Shown: one piece after another, positions 1-9,411 of the stretch
Layout of the letters: each line of letters opens with the position of its first letter
Numbering within the stretch: position 1 is the stretch's first letter
Source of the DNA: Ctena decussata
Taxonomy: Eukaryota; Mollusca; Bivalvia; Lucinida; Lucinidae
Direction: 5' to 3'
NCBI GenBank assembly: GCA_963989385.1
Contig: OZ022511.1
Coordinates: forward strand, 24,794,503-24,858,502
DNA: 64,000 nucleotides
Notes under the pieces: generated by a model
What the model saw: the letters and a program-made list of their open reading frames with translations, nothing else
The model's database searches: none
Told to the model about the DNA's origin: nothing
Position numbers and translations under genes: made by a program

Positions 1-1210
1 ATGTACCCATACACAAATCTGGACCAGTCCAGTCATCATTTCAGACAGTATAGAACCAGTCTATATGTATTTATAATCATTGACTGTATTATGCTGTTGT
101 TGATATTCATTGACTGATTCATTTGATAGACAATGGCTTTTTGATACTTGATTGATAGATACTGATTGTATGATACTTTACTAGAAATAGACTGTATGCT
201 GACTACATTTAATAAAAATTGATATATACGACACATGTACTTTATTTGATAGACACTGACAATTTGGTACTTAATTTGCTAGATATTGACCATATGGAAA
301 ATATATTTGTAACTTCTTGATAAAATTGTCTTTATGGTACTTGATAGATGTTGGCTCTTTATGGTTCTTGGTAGATGTTGGCTCTTCTTTATGGTACCTG
401 ATAGATGTTGGCTCTTATTTATGGTACTTGATAGATGTTGGCTGTATGAGCTTTATGAATTGCACACACAATTTAATAGACATTGCTTGTACTACATACT
501 TTATTTTTAACACATTGACTATACGATCTTATATGCATGTGGTTATTGTTTGAAACTTTATTGGATGTATGTTTGATGATACATTGACTGTTTGATTCTC
601 TGGGGCCGTATTTATAAAACAACTTATATGGTTGCTAGGGCTGAATTTCTAAAAAAGACTGTTCCTTCAGAGCAAATTTCATAGTTTTAGGGAATCTCCT
701 TCATAGAAATGTAGCCCTAGCAACAGCATAGCAACGACTTAAGTCGTTATATAAATATGGCTCCACCCCAGATTCTTAGATTCTGTACTTGTAATAGATT
801 GACTGTTTCATCAACTGAAATATACTTTATTTGGTATATATTGGCTATTTGATACATTAATTGTAACACAGTTATTGTATTACTCACTTAGACATTTTGA
901 CTGTATGCACATTGACCATGAAGCTTAAAATGATAGACTGAGACTATGTGATTCTTATCTGATAGCTGCTTTAATTTGATAGATATTGACTGTATGAGTG
1001 TCTGTATTTGATATTAACTGTATGGTACTTGATTTGATAGATATTGACTTTGTGATTCTTTTGTTTAATAGACATTGACTATGTGTGTCTGTATTTGATA
1101 TTGACTAAGATTTGTCATTTGATCGATTGATGGCATGGTCCTTTATTTGATAGATATAGACTATGTGATACTTTATTTGTTACAGATAGATTTTATGATT
1201 ATTTATTTCA
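1..1210. repeat. Degenerate intronic minisatellite (TTGATAGAYATTGACT-type), left part
   Basis: Irregular repeats built on TTTGATAGATATTGACTGT with spacers such as ATGGTACTTTATTT recur throughout. A tight run at 340-445 repeats GATAGATGTTGGCTCTT about every 30 bp. The same motif family returns at 3230-3577 directly upstream of a major vault protein exon, so this is most simply read as intron sequence of that gene. No credible coding exon was seen in it. Confidence 0.7.
602..766. mobile_element. Palindromic MITE (GGGGCCGTATTTATAAA ends)
   Basis: The left end GGGGCCGTATTTATAAAAC is matched in reverse complement by the right end ATAAATATGGCTCCA. Internal arms also pair: GTTGCTAGGGCT on the left against AGCCCTAGCAAC on the right. 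The length of about 165 bp and lack of coding capacity fit a non-autonomous DNA transposon sitting within the minisatellite. Confidence 0.65.
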
Positions 1211-1216
1211 CAGACA

Positions 1217-2300
1217 TTGCCTGAATTTTTTTTTTGCCCCCCACCACGAAGTGGAGAGGGGTATATAGTTTTGCCCTTGTCTGTCCGTACATCCGTCTGT
1301 CCGTGCATACATCCGTCACACTTTGTAGTACTTTTCTTGTCTCCGCAACTCCTCCTACAGTATTTGAAGCAGGGAGTTGAAACTTGCAACACAGTTCAGA
1401 CATGCATTGAACATGTGCATAAAGGAAACAGAACTTTGATTCAGGTCTTTATTGCAGAATTATATCCCCTTGAATAACATGCATATTTTCACCATATTTC
1501 ACATTTGTAGTACTGTTCTTGTCTCCACAACTCCTCCTACACTTCGTGGGGAGGGGCATATAGTTTTGCCGTCCGTCCGTCCATCCGTGCATACGTCCGT
1601 CACACTTTGTAGTACTGTTCTTGTCTCCGCAACTCCTCCTACAGTATTAGAAGCAGGGAGTTGAAACTTGCAACATAGTTCAGACATGCATTGAGCATGT
1701 GCATAAAGGAAACTGAATTTTGATTCAGGTCTTTATTGCAGCATTATGTCCCCTTGAATAACATGCATATTTTCACCATATTTCACATTTGTAGTACTGT
1801 TCTTGCCTCCGCAACTCCTCCTACAGTATTTGATGCAGGGAGTTGAAACTTGCAACTCAGTTCAGACTTGCATTGAACATGTGCATTTAGGAAACAGAAC
1901 TTTGATTCAGATCTTTATTGCAGAATTATATCCCCTTGAATAACATATATATTTTGACCATATTTCACATATGTAGTACTGTTTGTGTCTCCACAACTCC
2001 TTCTACAGTATTTGATGCAGGGAGTTGAAACTTGCAACACAGTTCAGACATGCATCAAACATGTGCATATAGGAAACAGAACTTTGATCCAGGTCATTAT
2101 GGCAGAATTATATCCCCTTGAATGAGATACATATTTTGACTGTATTTTACACTTTGTAGTTCTGTTCTTGTCTCTGCAATTCCTCCAATAGTATTTGGTG
2201 TTGGGATTTGGAACTTGCAACATAGTTCAGACATGCATTGAACATATGCATAAAGGAAACAGAACTTTGAGTTAGGTCTTTATTGCAGAATTATGTCCCC
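1217..2300. repeat. Tandem repeat of about 185 bp with a GTCCGTCCGT-rich head
   Basis: The landmark CAACTCCTCCTACAGTATT recurs near 1345, 1629, 1813 and 1993, and a decayed version near 2180. Each is followed by GGGAGTTGAAACTTGCAAC and later by TTATTGCAGAATTATATCCC. Spacing is about 180-185 bp except for the first pair, where a second GTCCGTCC head (about 1540-1605) is inserted. Open frames here come from the repeat and show no codon constraint. Confidence 0.8.
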
Positions 2301-3229
2301 TTGAATGACATACATATTTTGACCTTATTTCCATGGCTCATATATAAGCTCACCTTTTGTCATCGCTCTAGTGGCCTCATTTATAAACCGATTTGGTATT
2401 ACATCACATTTATATTGGGTATGACAATACCTCGAACATGTTTGCATTTCAGGTTGGTAGGATCAAGGTCAAGGTCACAGTTGCTATTTTTAGAAAAACT
2501 TGGGCGTCGCTCTAGCGCTTTTATTTATGGATCGATTTTGATATAACTTCATATAAATGTTAGTTACATGTATAACAGTATCTTGAATAAATTACCGTTT
2601 CATCTCCGAGATCCAAGGTCAAGGTCACAGTTGCTATTTTTAGAAAAAACTTTATCATCCCTGTAGCCCCTTTATTCATTGACAATTTTGATGTAACTTC
2701 ACCCAAATGTTTAGTGAGAAAATATCTTGGACAAGTTCGCAATCCAGAATTTTAAGGTCAAGGTCAAGATCACATTTTCTGTTTTCAGAAAATACGTTGT
2801 CATCCATCTGGAATGATTTTGACAAAACTTGACACAAATATTTAGCATGACAATATCCAGGCCAAATTCATGTTTCAGCATTGTAGGTCCAAGGTTAAGG
2901 TCACATATGCTATTATAAGTACATGTTAATCTTTGTCATGGTTCTAGCGCCTTTATTTGTTAACTGATTTTGATATAACTTCACACAAATATTAAGTATA
3001 ACAATATCATGGACGAGTTCACCTTTCAGGGTTGTAGATCCAAGATCAGGGTTACAGTTGCTATTTTTAGAAAAAACTTTGTCATCCCTTTAGCACCTTT
3101 ATTTATTGACAGATTTTGATGTAACTTCACACACATATGTTTTAACACATTACTATGTTTTAACACTTTACTCATCTTATGATCTAGTGAGGCATATGGC
3201 AAGGGCATTCATCACCTTTAATGATTGTC
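2301..3229. repeat. Second tandem block, about 140-150 bp units with AAGGTCAAGGTCACAG
   Basis: Units share AAGGTCAAGGTCACA followed by GTTGCTATTTTTAGAAAAA and a TTTGTCATC...TTTATTTATTGAC stretch. Clear units begin near 2461, 2611, 2751, 2886 and 3040. With the adjacent 185-bp block this looks like one insertion splitting the intronic minisatellite. It has no coding potential that survives between units. Confidence 0.7.
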
Positions 3230-3577
3230 TAGTTTATATCAGATTCTGATGGACATTGATAGTAAGATCATTCTGTATTTGATTGCCATTGACTGAGTGC
3301 TACTGTACTTGATAGATATTGACTGAATGCTACTGTATTTGAATGCCATTGATTGTATGATACTTCACTTGATAGACATTGACTGTATGATAATATATTT
3401 GATAAATATTGACTGTGCATATACTTTGATAGCCATTGATTGTATTTGCATTGATGATTTGATACTTCATTTGATAGATTGACTGTACATGTATAATGGT
3501 TCCTTTGTAAGCCATTGACTTCATGATACATGCACTTTATTTTATAAACTTTGATTGTATGGTACTTTGTTTAATAG
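3230..3577. repeat. Intronic minisatellite, right part, ending in a splice acceptor
   Basis: Same motif family as 1-1210 (TTGATAGACATTGACTG, CATTGACTGTATGATA). It runs to within about 20 bp of the acceptor TTTAATAG at 3577, so the repeat occupies the space where a polypyrimidine tract and branch point would lie. Confidence 0.65.
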
Positions 3578-3797
3578 ACATGAAGCCGAGAGGTTGGAAC
3601 AAGAAGCTAAAGGTCGACTTGAGCGTCAGAAGATCAGTGACGAAGCTGAGGCTGAGAAGTCTCGTAAAAGCCTGTTGGAACTTCAGGCCAACAGCGCTGC
3701 TGTTGAGAGCACTGGTCAGGCCAAGGCTGAGGCACAGTCCAGAGCTGAGGCTTCAAGGATTGAGGGAGAGGCAGCTGTAGAACAGGCTAAACTCAAG
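3578..3797 (+). CDS. MVP: Major vault protein, penultimate coding exon
   Basis: Encodes about 73 residues running from [18 protein letters not shown] to [12 protein letters not shown]. This is the long Ala/Glu/Lys/Arg-rich helix preceding the cap of major vault protein, the main structural subunit of the cytoplasmic vault ribonucleoprotein particle; in the family this cap helix forms a coiled coil that assembles the barrel halves. The exon starts after TTTAATAG with one base of a split codon, then CAT GAA GCC. It ends at CTC AAG before the donor GTATGT at 3798. The intron is phase 0 and its removal joins LK to AQAMKIEAE, exactly as expected for the family. Neighbouring frames over the same bases are shadows. 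Upstream exons lie outside the window. Confidence 0.93.
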
Positions 3798-3839
3798 GTA
3801 TGTTGTTGATGACTTCTTTTGTTCAAAGAATACATTGTC

Positions 3840-4200
3840 AGCCACCAGTGCGCCAGATAAGAAGGGGTAACAGGAATGATTTAGGGATAGTTTCCCATAT
3901 TTCTGCATAAAAACCTATGCTCACTGAGACGGTTCTGAGAGGGGGATGAAAAACATGGGAGATTTTAGTTAAGCGCAGTATGATGATGATGTGCACTTTT
4001 ATCAGTGGTCCAGTGGTTAGCACTCCGAACTTCAGATCATTAGGTGGCATGCTTTGCTGGAGAGGAGATTCTTGCAGAACCTAAATGGTGCTTCATAGCA
4101 CAGAGCCTTTCATAATCACTCTTCCATTGTTGTGAGATGACAGATACTGTTGAAAAGGAGGTAAAGCGGCCTAGTCATCCACCATCATAATGTAAAGTAG
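3840..4200. repeat. MVP intron containing a partial MITE B and SINE-like sequence
   Basis: 3846-3975 carries the left arm and core of MITE family B (CCAGATAAGAAGGGGTAAC, then CACTGAGACGGTTCTGAGAG). 3995-4190 resembles the SINE-like family also at 10930, 23865 and 40565: an A-box-like TGGTCCAGTGG near the start and, near the end, ACTGTTGAAAAGGAGGTAAA followed by TCATCCACCATC. Confidence 0.5.
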
Positions 4201-4295
4201 TACATAACAAGTATTTGAAAACCACTTAAAAGACCTAATTTTATTGATGTATAAATCTGGTTAATGTTTACATGATGTTTCTATTTTCTTGACAG

Positions 4296-4691
4296 GCACA
4301 AGCCATGAAGATTGAAGCGGAATCCGAACTTGAGAGGTTGTCAAGTGCAAGAGAGGCTGAGCTTAGGTTTGTCAAAGAGCAAAACGAGCTGGAGCTCTCC
4401 AAATCTCGCGAAACTGCTGAAATTGAGACAGGCAAATTCAAGAACATGGTGGACGCTATCGGCTCTAGCACTCTGCAGGCCATTGCTACCGCTGGGCCAG
4501 ATATGCAGGTCCGCATGCTGCAGGCCCTGGGTATGAAATCTACTGTGATAACCGATGGAAACACACCCATCAACCTGTTCAATACAGCACAGGGACTGAT
4601 TGGCGGGATGGGCCCAGGTGCCATGGTGCCCGCAAAACGATCCCGACGGGATGATGAATCTGATGATGATGAATATGGGGCAACAAAATAA
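4296..4691 (+). CDS. MVP: Major vault protein, C-terminal exon with stop
   Basis: Encodes the last 131 residues, [17 protein letters not shown] to DDDEYGATK, then TAA. It begins after the acceptor TTTTCTTGACAG (4295), in phase with the previous exon. Family landmarks in order: the end of the cap helix ([19 protein letters not shown]), the segment [19 protein letters not shown], then [18 protein letters not shown], the highly conserved cap-ring region of MVP. The final segment, [19 protein letters not shown], is a short basic cluster followed by an acidic run and is lineage-variable in my experience of the family. The reading frame is intact with no frameshift, so the gene looks functional. 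The opposite-strand frame at 4268-4732 is a shadow. Confidence 0.95.
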   Translation, partial: AQAMKIEAESELERLSSAREAELRFVKEQNELELSKSRETAEIETGKFKNMVDAIGSSTLQAIATAGPDMQVRMLQALGMKSTVITDGNTPINLFNTAQGLIGGMGPGAMVPAKRSRRDDESDDDEYGATK

Positions 4692-4732
4692 ATGTTTGGT
4701 TGTACCAAAAGAGAGATAAGTGTGAGCAGCAA

Positions 4733-4738
4733 AATAAA
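4733..4738 (+). promoter_or_regulatory. Candidate polyadenylation signal of MVP
   Basis: AATAAA 42 bp after the MVP stop codon. If used, the 3' UTR would be very short; downstream sequence quickly enters MITE B DNA at about 4805. Confidence 0.45.
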
Positions 4739-4804
4739 CTTCTGGTTTCTGTCAAGGGAGGTAGTAAGAGAAAAATGGAAAAGAATTAACTGTTAGAATG
4801 GCAT

Positions 4805-5078
4805 TATGGGTAAAGAGAGTGTTTGAAGATAATTCTGAGATAGTTTATCTTATTCTGTAATATAATATATGTTGTGACATCATTAGAATGAAATTGACTA
4901 AAAGACATACGTTGGGACAAGTGATTAGAATCGCCTCATTAAGGCGATTCTAATAACATGTCACAACATATGTCTTAAAGGAAGTTAATTCTTTTTAGAT
5001 GCCACAACATACGTTTCTGTCATAAAATAAGAAATATTATCTCAAAATTATATAAGATACCTTCCTTTATCTAGAGCT
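4805..5078. mobile_element. MITE family B copy, core GATTAGAATCGCCTC
   Basis: The left arm (GATAATTCTGAGATAGTTTA) and the right arm (ATTATCTCAAAATTATA) pair as inverted repeats. The centre is the perfect hairpin ATTAGAATCGCCT...AGGCGATTCTAAT at about 4925-4955, flanked by ATATGTTGTGACA on the left and TGTCACAACATATG on the right. It lies just 3' of MVP and may provide its true 3' end. Confidence 0.75.
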
Positions 5079-5660
5079 GCTGACATCAAAACACAATCAT
5101 GTTGCTGATTTATGTCGTTGTAAATGGTATCGTATTTGATCTTTTTGTAAAAATTTCATGATTCAAACAGGTATATTTGCTGTGTTTGATTTGGAAATTC
5201 TTTTAGGATTTCTTTGATTGTGCATTTTGTATTTGTGGTTCAAGTATCATAAATACTGTGAGAAAAAAACAAAACAAAAAAATATCAAACTGTTGATAGT
5301 GGTTAGTAGATATATTTTCATGAATTTGAATGGAAAAAAAAAACATTTTGGATATGAAATACTTGTATATAGTGTTGAAATTTTCTCTTTCTTTTAGTGA
5401 TGCAAGTACATCAAAATTAAAATCATTATTTTTACCATGCTTACATTCATTGTTTGAGACTATAGACACTGTTGGTTTTTCAAGACATGGTTATCCTTAT
5501 ATTTGTCCATATTACATTGTTTGTGGCCCCTCATTGGAACCACTTTGGTGAAGTCGTTTCAATGAGAGATGGCTGCTTTGATAGGCCTTTCTTAAGTTGT
5601 GGTAAACCCACTTACATATCAGTGTTAAAGACACATTTTTTTTCTTTAAGAAAATGGGGT
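5079..5660. other. AT-rich intergenic stretch, nothing recognised
   Basis: A/T runs and short open frames (for example 5330-5551) show no domain, no splice context and no resemblance to a known family. No repeat shared with the rest of the window was noticed. Confidence 0.6.
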
Positions 5661-5672
5661 GGCACAAAATGG

Positions 5673-5866
5673 CTCCAGATAAGGTGGGGTTTTGAGGATA
5701 ATTCTGAGATTATTTTTCATGTTTGTCAATGCAAACATATGATGTGACACCTCATTAGAACCGTCTCAGTGAGACGGTTCTAGTGGGAGTCGCAACATAT
5801 GTTTTTAGGGGAAAATGTTAAAATTTTTCAAAAAATTATTCTCCATACCTTTTCTTTTCTGAAGAC
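5673..5866. mobile_element. MITE family B copy, core AGAACCGTCTC
   Basis: Starts CTCCAGATAAGGTGGGG and ends ATTATTCTCCATACC. The core TAGAACCGTCTCA / TGAGACGGTTCTA is flanked by ATATGATGTGACACCTC and GTCGCAACATATG. About 195 bp. Confidence 0.8.
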
Positions 5867-5919
5867 TGGTGTTAATTACCTAATGTCTTAGTTTTATATA
5901 CTCATTTATTTATCTGTTG

Positions 5920-6080
5920 TGTTAAGGGAACAGACATAACTCCAAGGGAAATAACTCTGTGTAGTATTTATCTCCCTGTTTCTTAGGGGTCTGCCCTTAA
6001 GGAAAGAATTTGCTCTTTGTGGGTAAAAACCAACTCTGGAGTTGAAACAACATTCAAGCTACCAGGGAAAAAATGTTGAC
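5920..6080. repeat. Fragment of a dispersed family (TTAAGGAAAGAATTTGCTC)
   Basis: CTTAAGGAAAGAATTTGCTC and the sequence before it resemble the better preserved copies at 33830-34095, 37790-37980 and 51795-52040. Only part of the element is present. Confidence 0.45.
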
Positions 6081-6128
6081 TCCCTTATGAATATTTTGGC
6101 CAAACCATGGAGGGATGTGTGCAATCAG

Positions 6129-6312
6129 AGCTCTAGATAAGAGGGACTTTTTGATGATAATTTAGGGATAATTTTTCTTATTTCTCATTGAAACCATATG
6201 ATGTGACCCCTCATCTGAATTTTTCGTTGAGGTGGTTCAGATGAGGGGTCACAATATATGTTTTTTATGCAGAGAAGTAACAAAAATTTTCTTACCTACT
6301 AGATAGAGTTTG
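6129..6312. mobile_element. MITE family B copy
   Basis: Begins CTCTAGATAAGAGGGACTT. The core is CATCTGAATTTTTCGTTGAGGTGGTTCAGATG, flanked by ATATGATGTGACCCCTC and GGGGTCACAATATATG. The right arm ends TTACCTACTAGATAGAG. Confidence 0.75.
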
Positions 6313-6893
6313 TTCTATTTTTAGCGGTGCTGGAAAATTCTGTCTTGCCCATGGGCTGGGACAGCTCACACGAGCTTGAATTCTGTGCATCACTACGCGC
6401 TCCTTGAAATCCGCTGCGCCCGGCTTGGCGATTCTATACTTTATGCATTATTTTTTCATAGGAATGAATTTCCACATCAATAAAATCCCAAGAAAGGTTA
6501 TTCATTCTTAATAATCCCATTATAATCTGTTTCTATGTCTTAAGTCGGAAAAAGATGCGAAATAGTCAATGTTTCACCGTGACAAACACTGTTGAGGGTG
6601 CCGCCATTTTGAAGACGTTACCAACTGACGTTTGAAATGATGTTGACTTTACATCACAATTAACGTCATACACGCGCTTGCTGTAGTCGTCTCGATATAA
6701 TTTTTTTTCTTTAATATGAATTTCAATTAGAAAATCCAAAAATGCGGATTTGTCAAGGACCTATTTTTTACTTGTTTGTTTTAGGTTGACACCGTTGTAC
6801 TACTTACACTTGTACACGTTAGCATGAAATAGGCCTTACAGTTCTTCGTTCAATTTGAAATAACTATTATCGTCGGTAAGAAAAATAACCAAT
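6313..6893. other. Intergenic, nothing recognised
   Basis: No convincing exon, repeat copy or RNA gene. A modestly GC-richer patch occurs at 6320-6440. Confidence 0.5.
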
Positions 6894-7029
6894 CATTGGT
6901 CTCCGATGCGGACAGAGAAATCCCAACCCTCGGGCCCAAGGGGTGTGTCGGAAACTCGGCAAGCCTCGTTTCCGACACACCCCATGTGCCCTCGGGTTGG
7001 GATTTCTCTGTCCACATCGGAGACCAATG
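6894..7029. repeat. Long near-perfect hairpin, about 60-bp arms
   Basis: CATTGGTCTCCGATGCGGAC at the left is matched by GTCCACATCGGAGACCAATG at the right. AGAGAAATCCCAACCC pairs with GGGTTGGGATTTCTCT, and GGGGTGTGTCGGAAAC with GTTTCCGACACACCCC. The loop is short. The arms are GC-rich against an AT-rich background. A frame through it at 6906-7151 is accidental. Confidence 0.85.
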
Positions 7030-7274
7030 TTAGATTTTATTTATCTCTAATTATCACCAAATTCTCCCTGTTATCTAAAGTTCTGAATTGCAGTGACCTT
7101 AATTTCTTTTGTTTTACTTCATATATTGATATATTTTATATCATATATTGATATATTTGTTATTAGTGCAATGTTTTGTAAGTATATTTTTGATTTGAAA
7201 GTTTTATGCTCATATTTACCACTATTAAACTGTATATACATTGCACAAAGTACTATATTTTTCAGTCCAAATAA
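7030..7274. other. AT-rich intergenic stretch
   Basis: Contains a short direct repeat of TATATTGATATATTT (about 7122-7160). Nothing else identified. Confidence 0.5.
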
Positions 7275-7475
7275 GTGCTTCAGATAAAGTGGATTTTTAA
7301 GGATATTATTTCAGAGATTATTTTTCTTACTTTTCAACAAAAACATACTTTGTGGCCCTTCATTAGAACTGTCTCAGCAAGAGGGTTCTCATGAGGGGTC
7401 ACAATATATTTTTCATTGAGAAATAAGAAAAATTATCAGAATAATCCTCAAAACCAGGTCCTATCTGGAGCTCTG
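7275..7475. mobile_element. MITE family B copy, core AGAACTGTCTC
   Basis: Left arm GCTTCAGATAAAGTGG, right arm CCTATCTGGAGCTCTG. The core TTAGAACTGTCTCAGCAAGAGGGTTCTC is a worn hairpin, flanked by TTTGTGGCCCTTC and GAGGGGTCACAATA. Confidence 0.75.
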
Positions 7476-7637
7476 TAAAGTATCATAAGGATATAGGCTA
7501 CTTCATGAAGGGACCCAAATATTTATTTTTCATCATATTACTTTCAATATATCTTCTGTTCATAGGAATGGGGTCATTTAGTATATATACCATGTACAAC
7601 ATTATGGGGTTTGAAGTCTAAGTATTAGATGATTTCT

Positions 7638-7760
7638 GTTTATACTCCCCAAACATGTTGTGACCCCTTATCAGATCCTGCTCGCAGTTTAGATGAAGGG
7701 TCACAGTGTATGTTTTTATTGAAAAATAAGAGAAACACTACCTTATCCAATGCTTTGTAT
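7638..7760. mobile_element. MITE family B fragment
   Basis: AACATGTTGTGACCCCTTATCAGA, then GATGAAGGGTCACAGTGTATG and AATAAGAGAAACACTACCTTATC match the inner part and right arm of family B. The left arm is missing. Confidence 0.55.
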
Positions 7761-7829
7761 CATACATGTATACTTGTTTGTGGTCCAAATGAATATAAAA
7801 AATGCTCCAAATAAATATAAAAAAATGTG

Positions 7830-7970
7830 TGTTTTTTTCCTTTCTATTTCTACATAAAGCATGACAACTGAGATTCATTAGATATTGTCTTGTTGAAACA
7901 GTTCTATGATTCCATATTGTGTCTTTATGAAGAAATGAGAAAAAAAATACTATTCTTAGTTTTCCTTTGC
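7830..7970. mobile_element. Degenerate MITE family B copy
   Basis: Weak inverted arms (CCTTTCTATTTCTACATAAAG versus TTTATGAAGAAATGAGAAA) around TTAGATATTGTCTTGTTGAAACAGTTCTATG have the layout of family B with heavy decay. Confidence 0.35.
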
Positions 7971-8006
7971 ATAAGAATCTGTGATTATGTGTAATCAAAA
8001 TACAGT

Positions 8007-8205
8007 GCTCCAGATAAGAAGGGGTAACAAGGATAATTAAGGGATAATTTTCCATATTTCTCCATAAAAAAGATTTTGTGACCCCTCATTAGAACTCTGA
8101 CCCCAAGTCTGCTCTAATAAGGGGTCGCAACTTACTTTTTTGGTTGAGAAATAAAGAAAATTATCTCAGATTATACTTAAAACTTCACCTTATTTGGATC
8201 TCTGA
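8007..8205. mobile_element. MITE family B copy
   Basis: GCTCCAGATAAGAAGGGGTA at the left and AACTTCACCTTATTTGGATC at the right. Inside, TTTTGTGACCCCTCATTAGA pairs with CTAATAAGGGGTCGCAACTT. Confidence 0.75.
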
Positions 8206-8224
8206 AAATATCTGTTTACCCTAA

Positions 8225-8313
8225 TGTGCTTAAGTATTAGGACACCTAAAACAATAAATTTTCCATTTGTCCCAAATGGAAAATTCATTATTTTTAGGTG
8301 CCCCAATTTATAT
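8225..8313. repeat. Hairpin AGGACACCTAAAACAATAAA
   Basis: GGACACCTAAAACAATAAAT...TTTCCATTTGTCCC is followed directly by its inverse, AAATGGAAAATTCATTATTTTTAGGTGCCCC. Arms of about 40 bp with a few mismatches. Confidence 0.7.
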
Positions 8314-8639
8314 GCACATTACAGTATTAGCGTTATTTCTTTTTGTGAAATCCAGATGCTTCTGACAGTAGGTTGGGGTTGGTTTGGTTGGTCACTAGAG
8401 GTCTTTCTGTTTCAATTTTGTTCATCAAACATGTTTTTGTACATATAGAAGCATTGGAATCCATTTGGTTGTTTCCAGTCCAGTGTTGTATGGTCATGTG
8501 ACACAACTCCTGCACAAAGGAAAATGGTTTACTGTTTGCATAAACTTTACTATGTAGTACAATCAGTGAATACCCTGATCAGACTGTCTGATAAGGGTCT
8601 CCATCATACATACTTGTTTATAGTCTTGTGTTACCATTG

Positions 8640-8878
8640 GAGCCACATCACAAGAAAACCAAAACAAAGTGGAATGTGCGCCAGCAAAGTCTCAGATCAG
8701 CCTGGGCATCCGCCCAGTCTGATCAGACCCTTCGCTTGCCCTTAAAGGGTAGCTAAGGGTCTAAACTAGCTCCATGCAGACAGCAAAGACTCAGGTCAGA
8801 CTGAGAGGATGTCCAGGCTGATCTGAGTCTTCGCTGGGCACACATGCCAGTTTGTTGGTTTTATTGTGACACAGCTCA
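8640..8878. mobile_element. MITE family A, copy 1
   Basis: A diverged copy whose ends read GAGCCACATCACAAGAAAACC and TTTATTGTGACACAGCTCA. Both long arms carry the family landmark CAGATCAGCCTGGGCATCC and its inverse. The middle is CTTAAAGGGTAGCTAAGGGTC. Confidence 0.85.
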
Positions 8879-9411
8879 ATTTCTTTTTCTTCCAATAAAA
8901 TCCTTAGACTGATGAATCCACAGGCTGAAGCTTAAAATCAGATTTGAAATGATGAAAGGTTTACCTTTCAGCAGTAGCAAAAAAACTTTTGTTGCCCAGA
9001 TTTTCTTGAATTTTTTTAATTTTGTAAAGTTTATGGTTATACACTTTTCTGACACTGTACTAAATATTGATGCCATTAAAGCATGTGATATTTGGTTTAT
9101 TATTTTCTAATAAAATACGTATTGTGATAACACACTGTTCCTTCTTCTTGTATGTTAGCCAGTATGTATGTTTCCAGTGCTGAGACTTCATTTCATTTGC
9201 TATGTGCAAAAGTAAAAGATGAGAGTGCTTTTGCTCAGATTAGAAGGGGTAATTGGAAATGTAGGAATAAGTATCTATATCTAAGAAACTGAATTGGGCC
9301 TATACTGCTTGCCAGTCCATCTGCACCTTTTGGATACAATTTACTGGATTGTAAAGCCAACTGGCCCACTTTTTGGAAAATTACACCTTTTATTTTAGGT
9401 GTCTCAATTTT

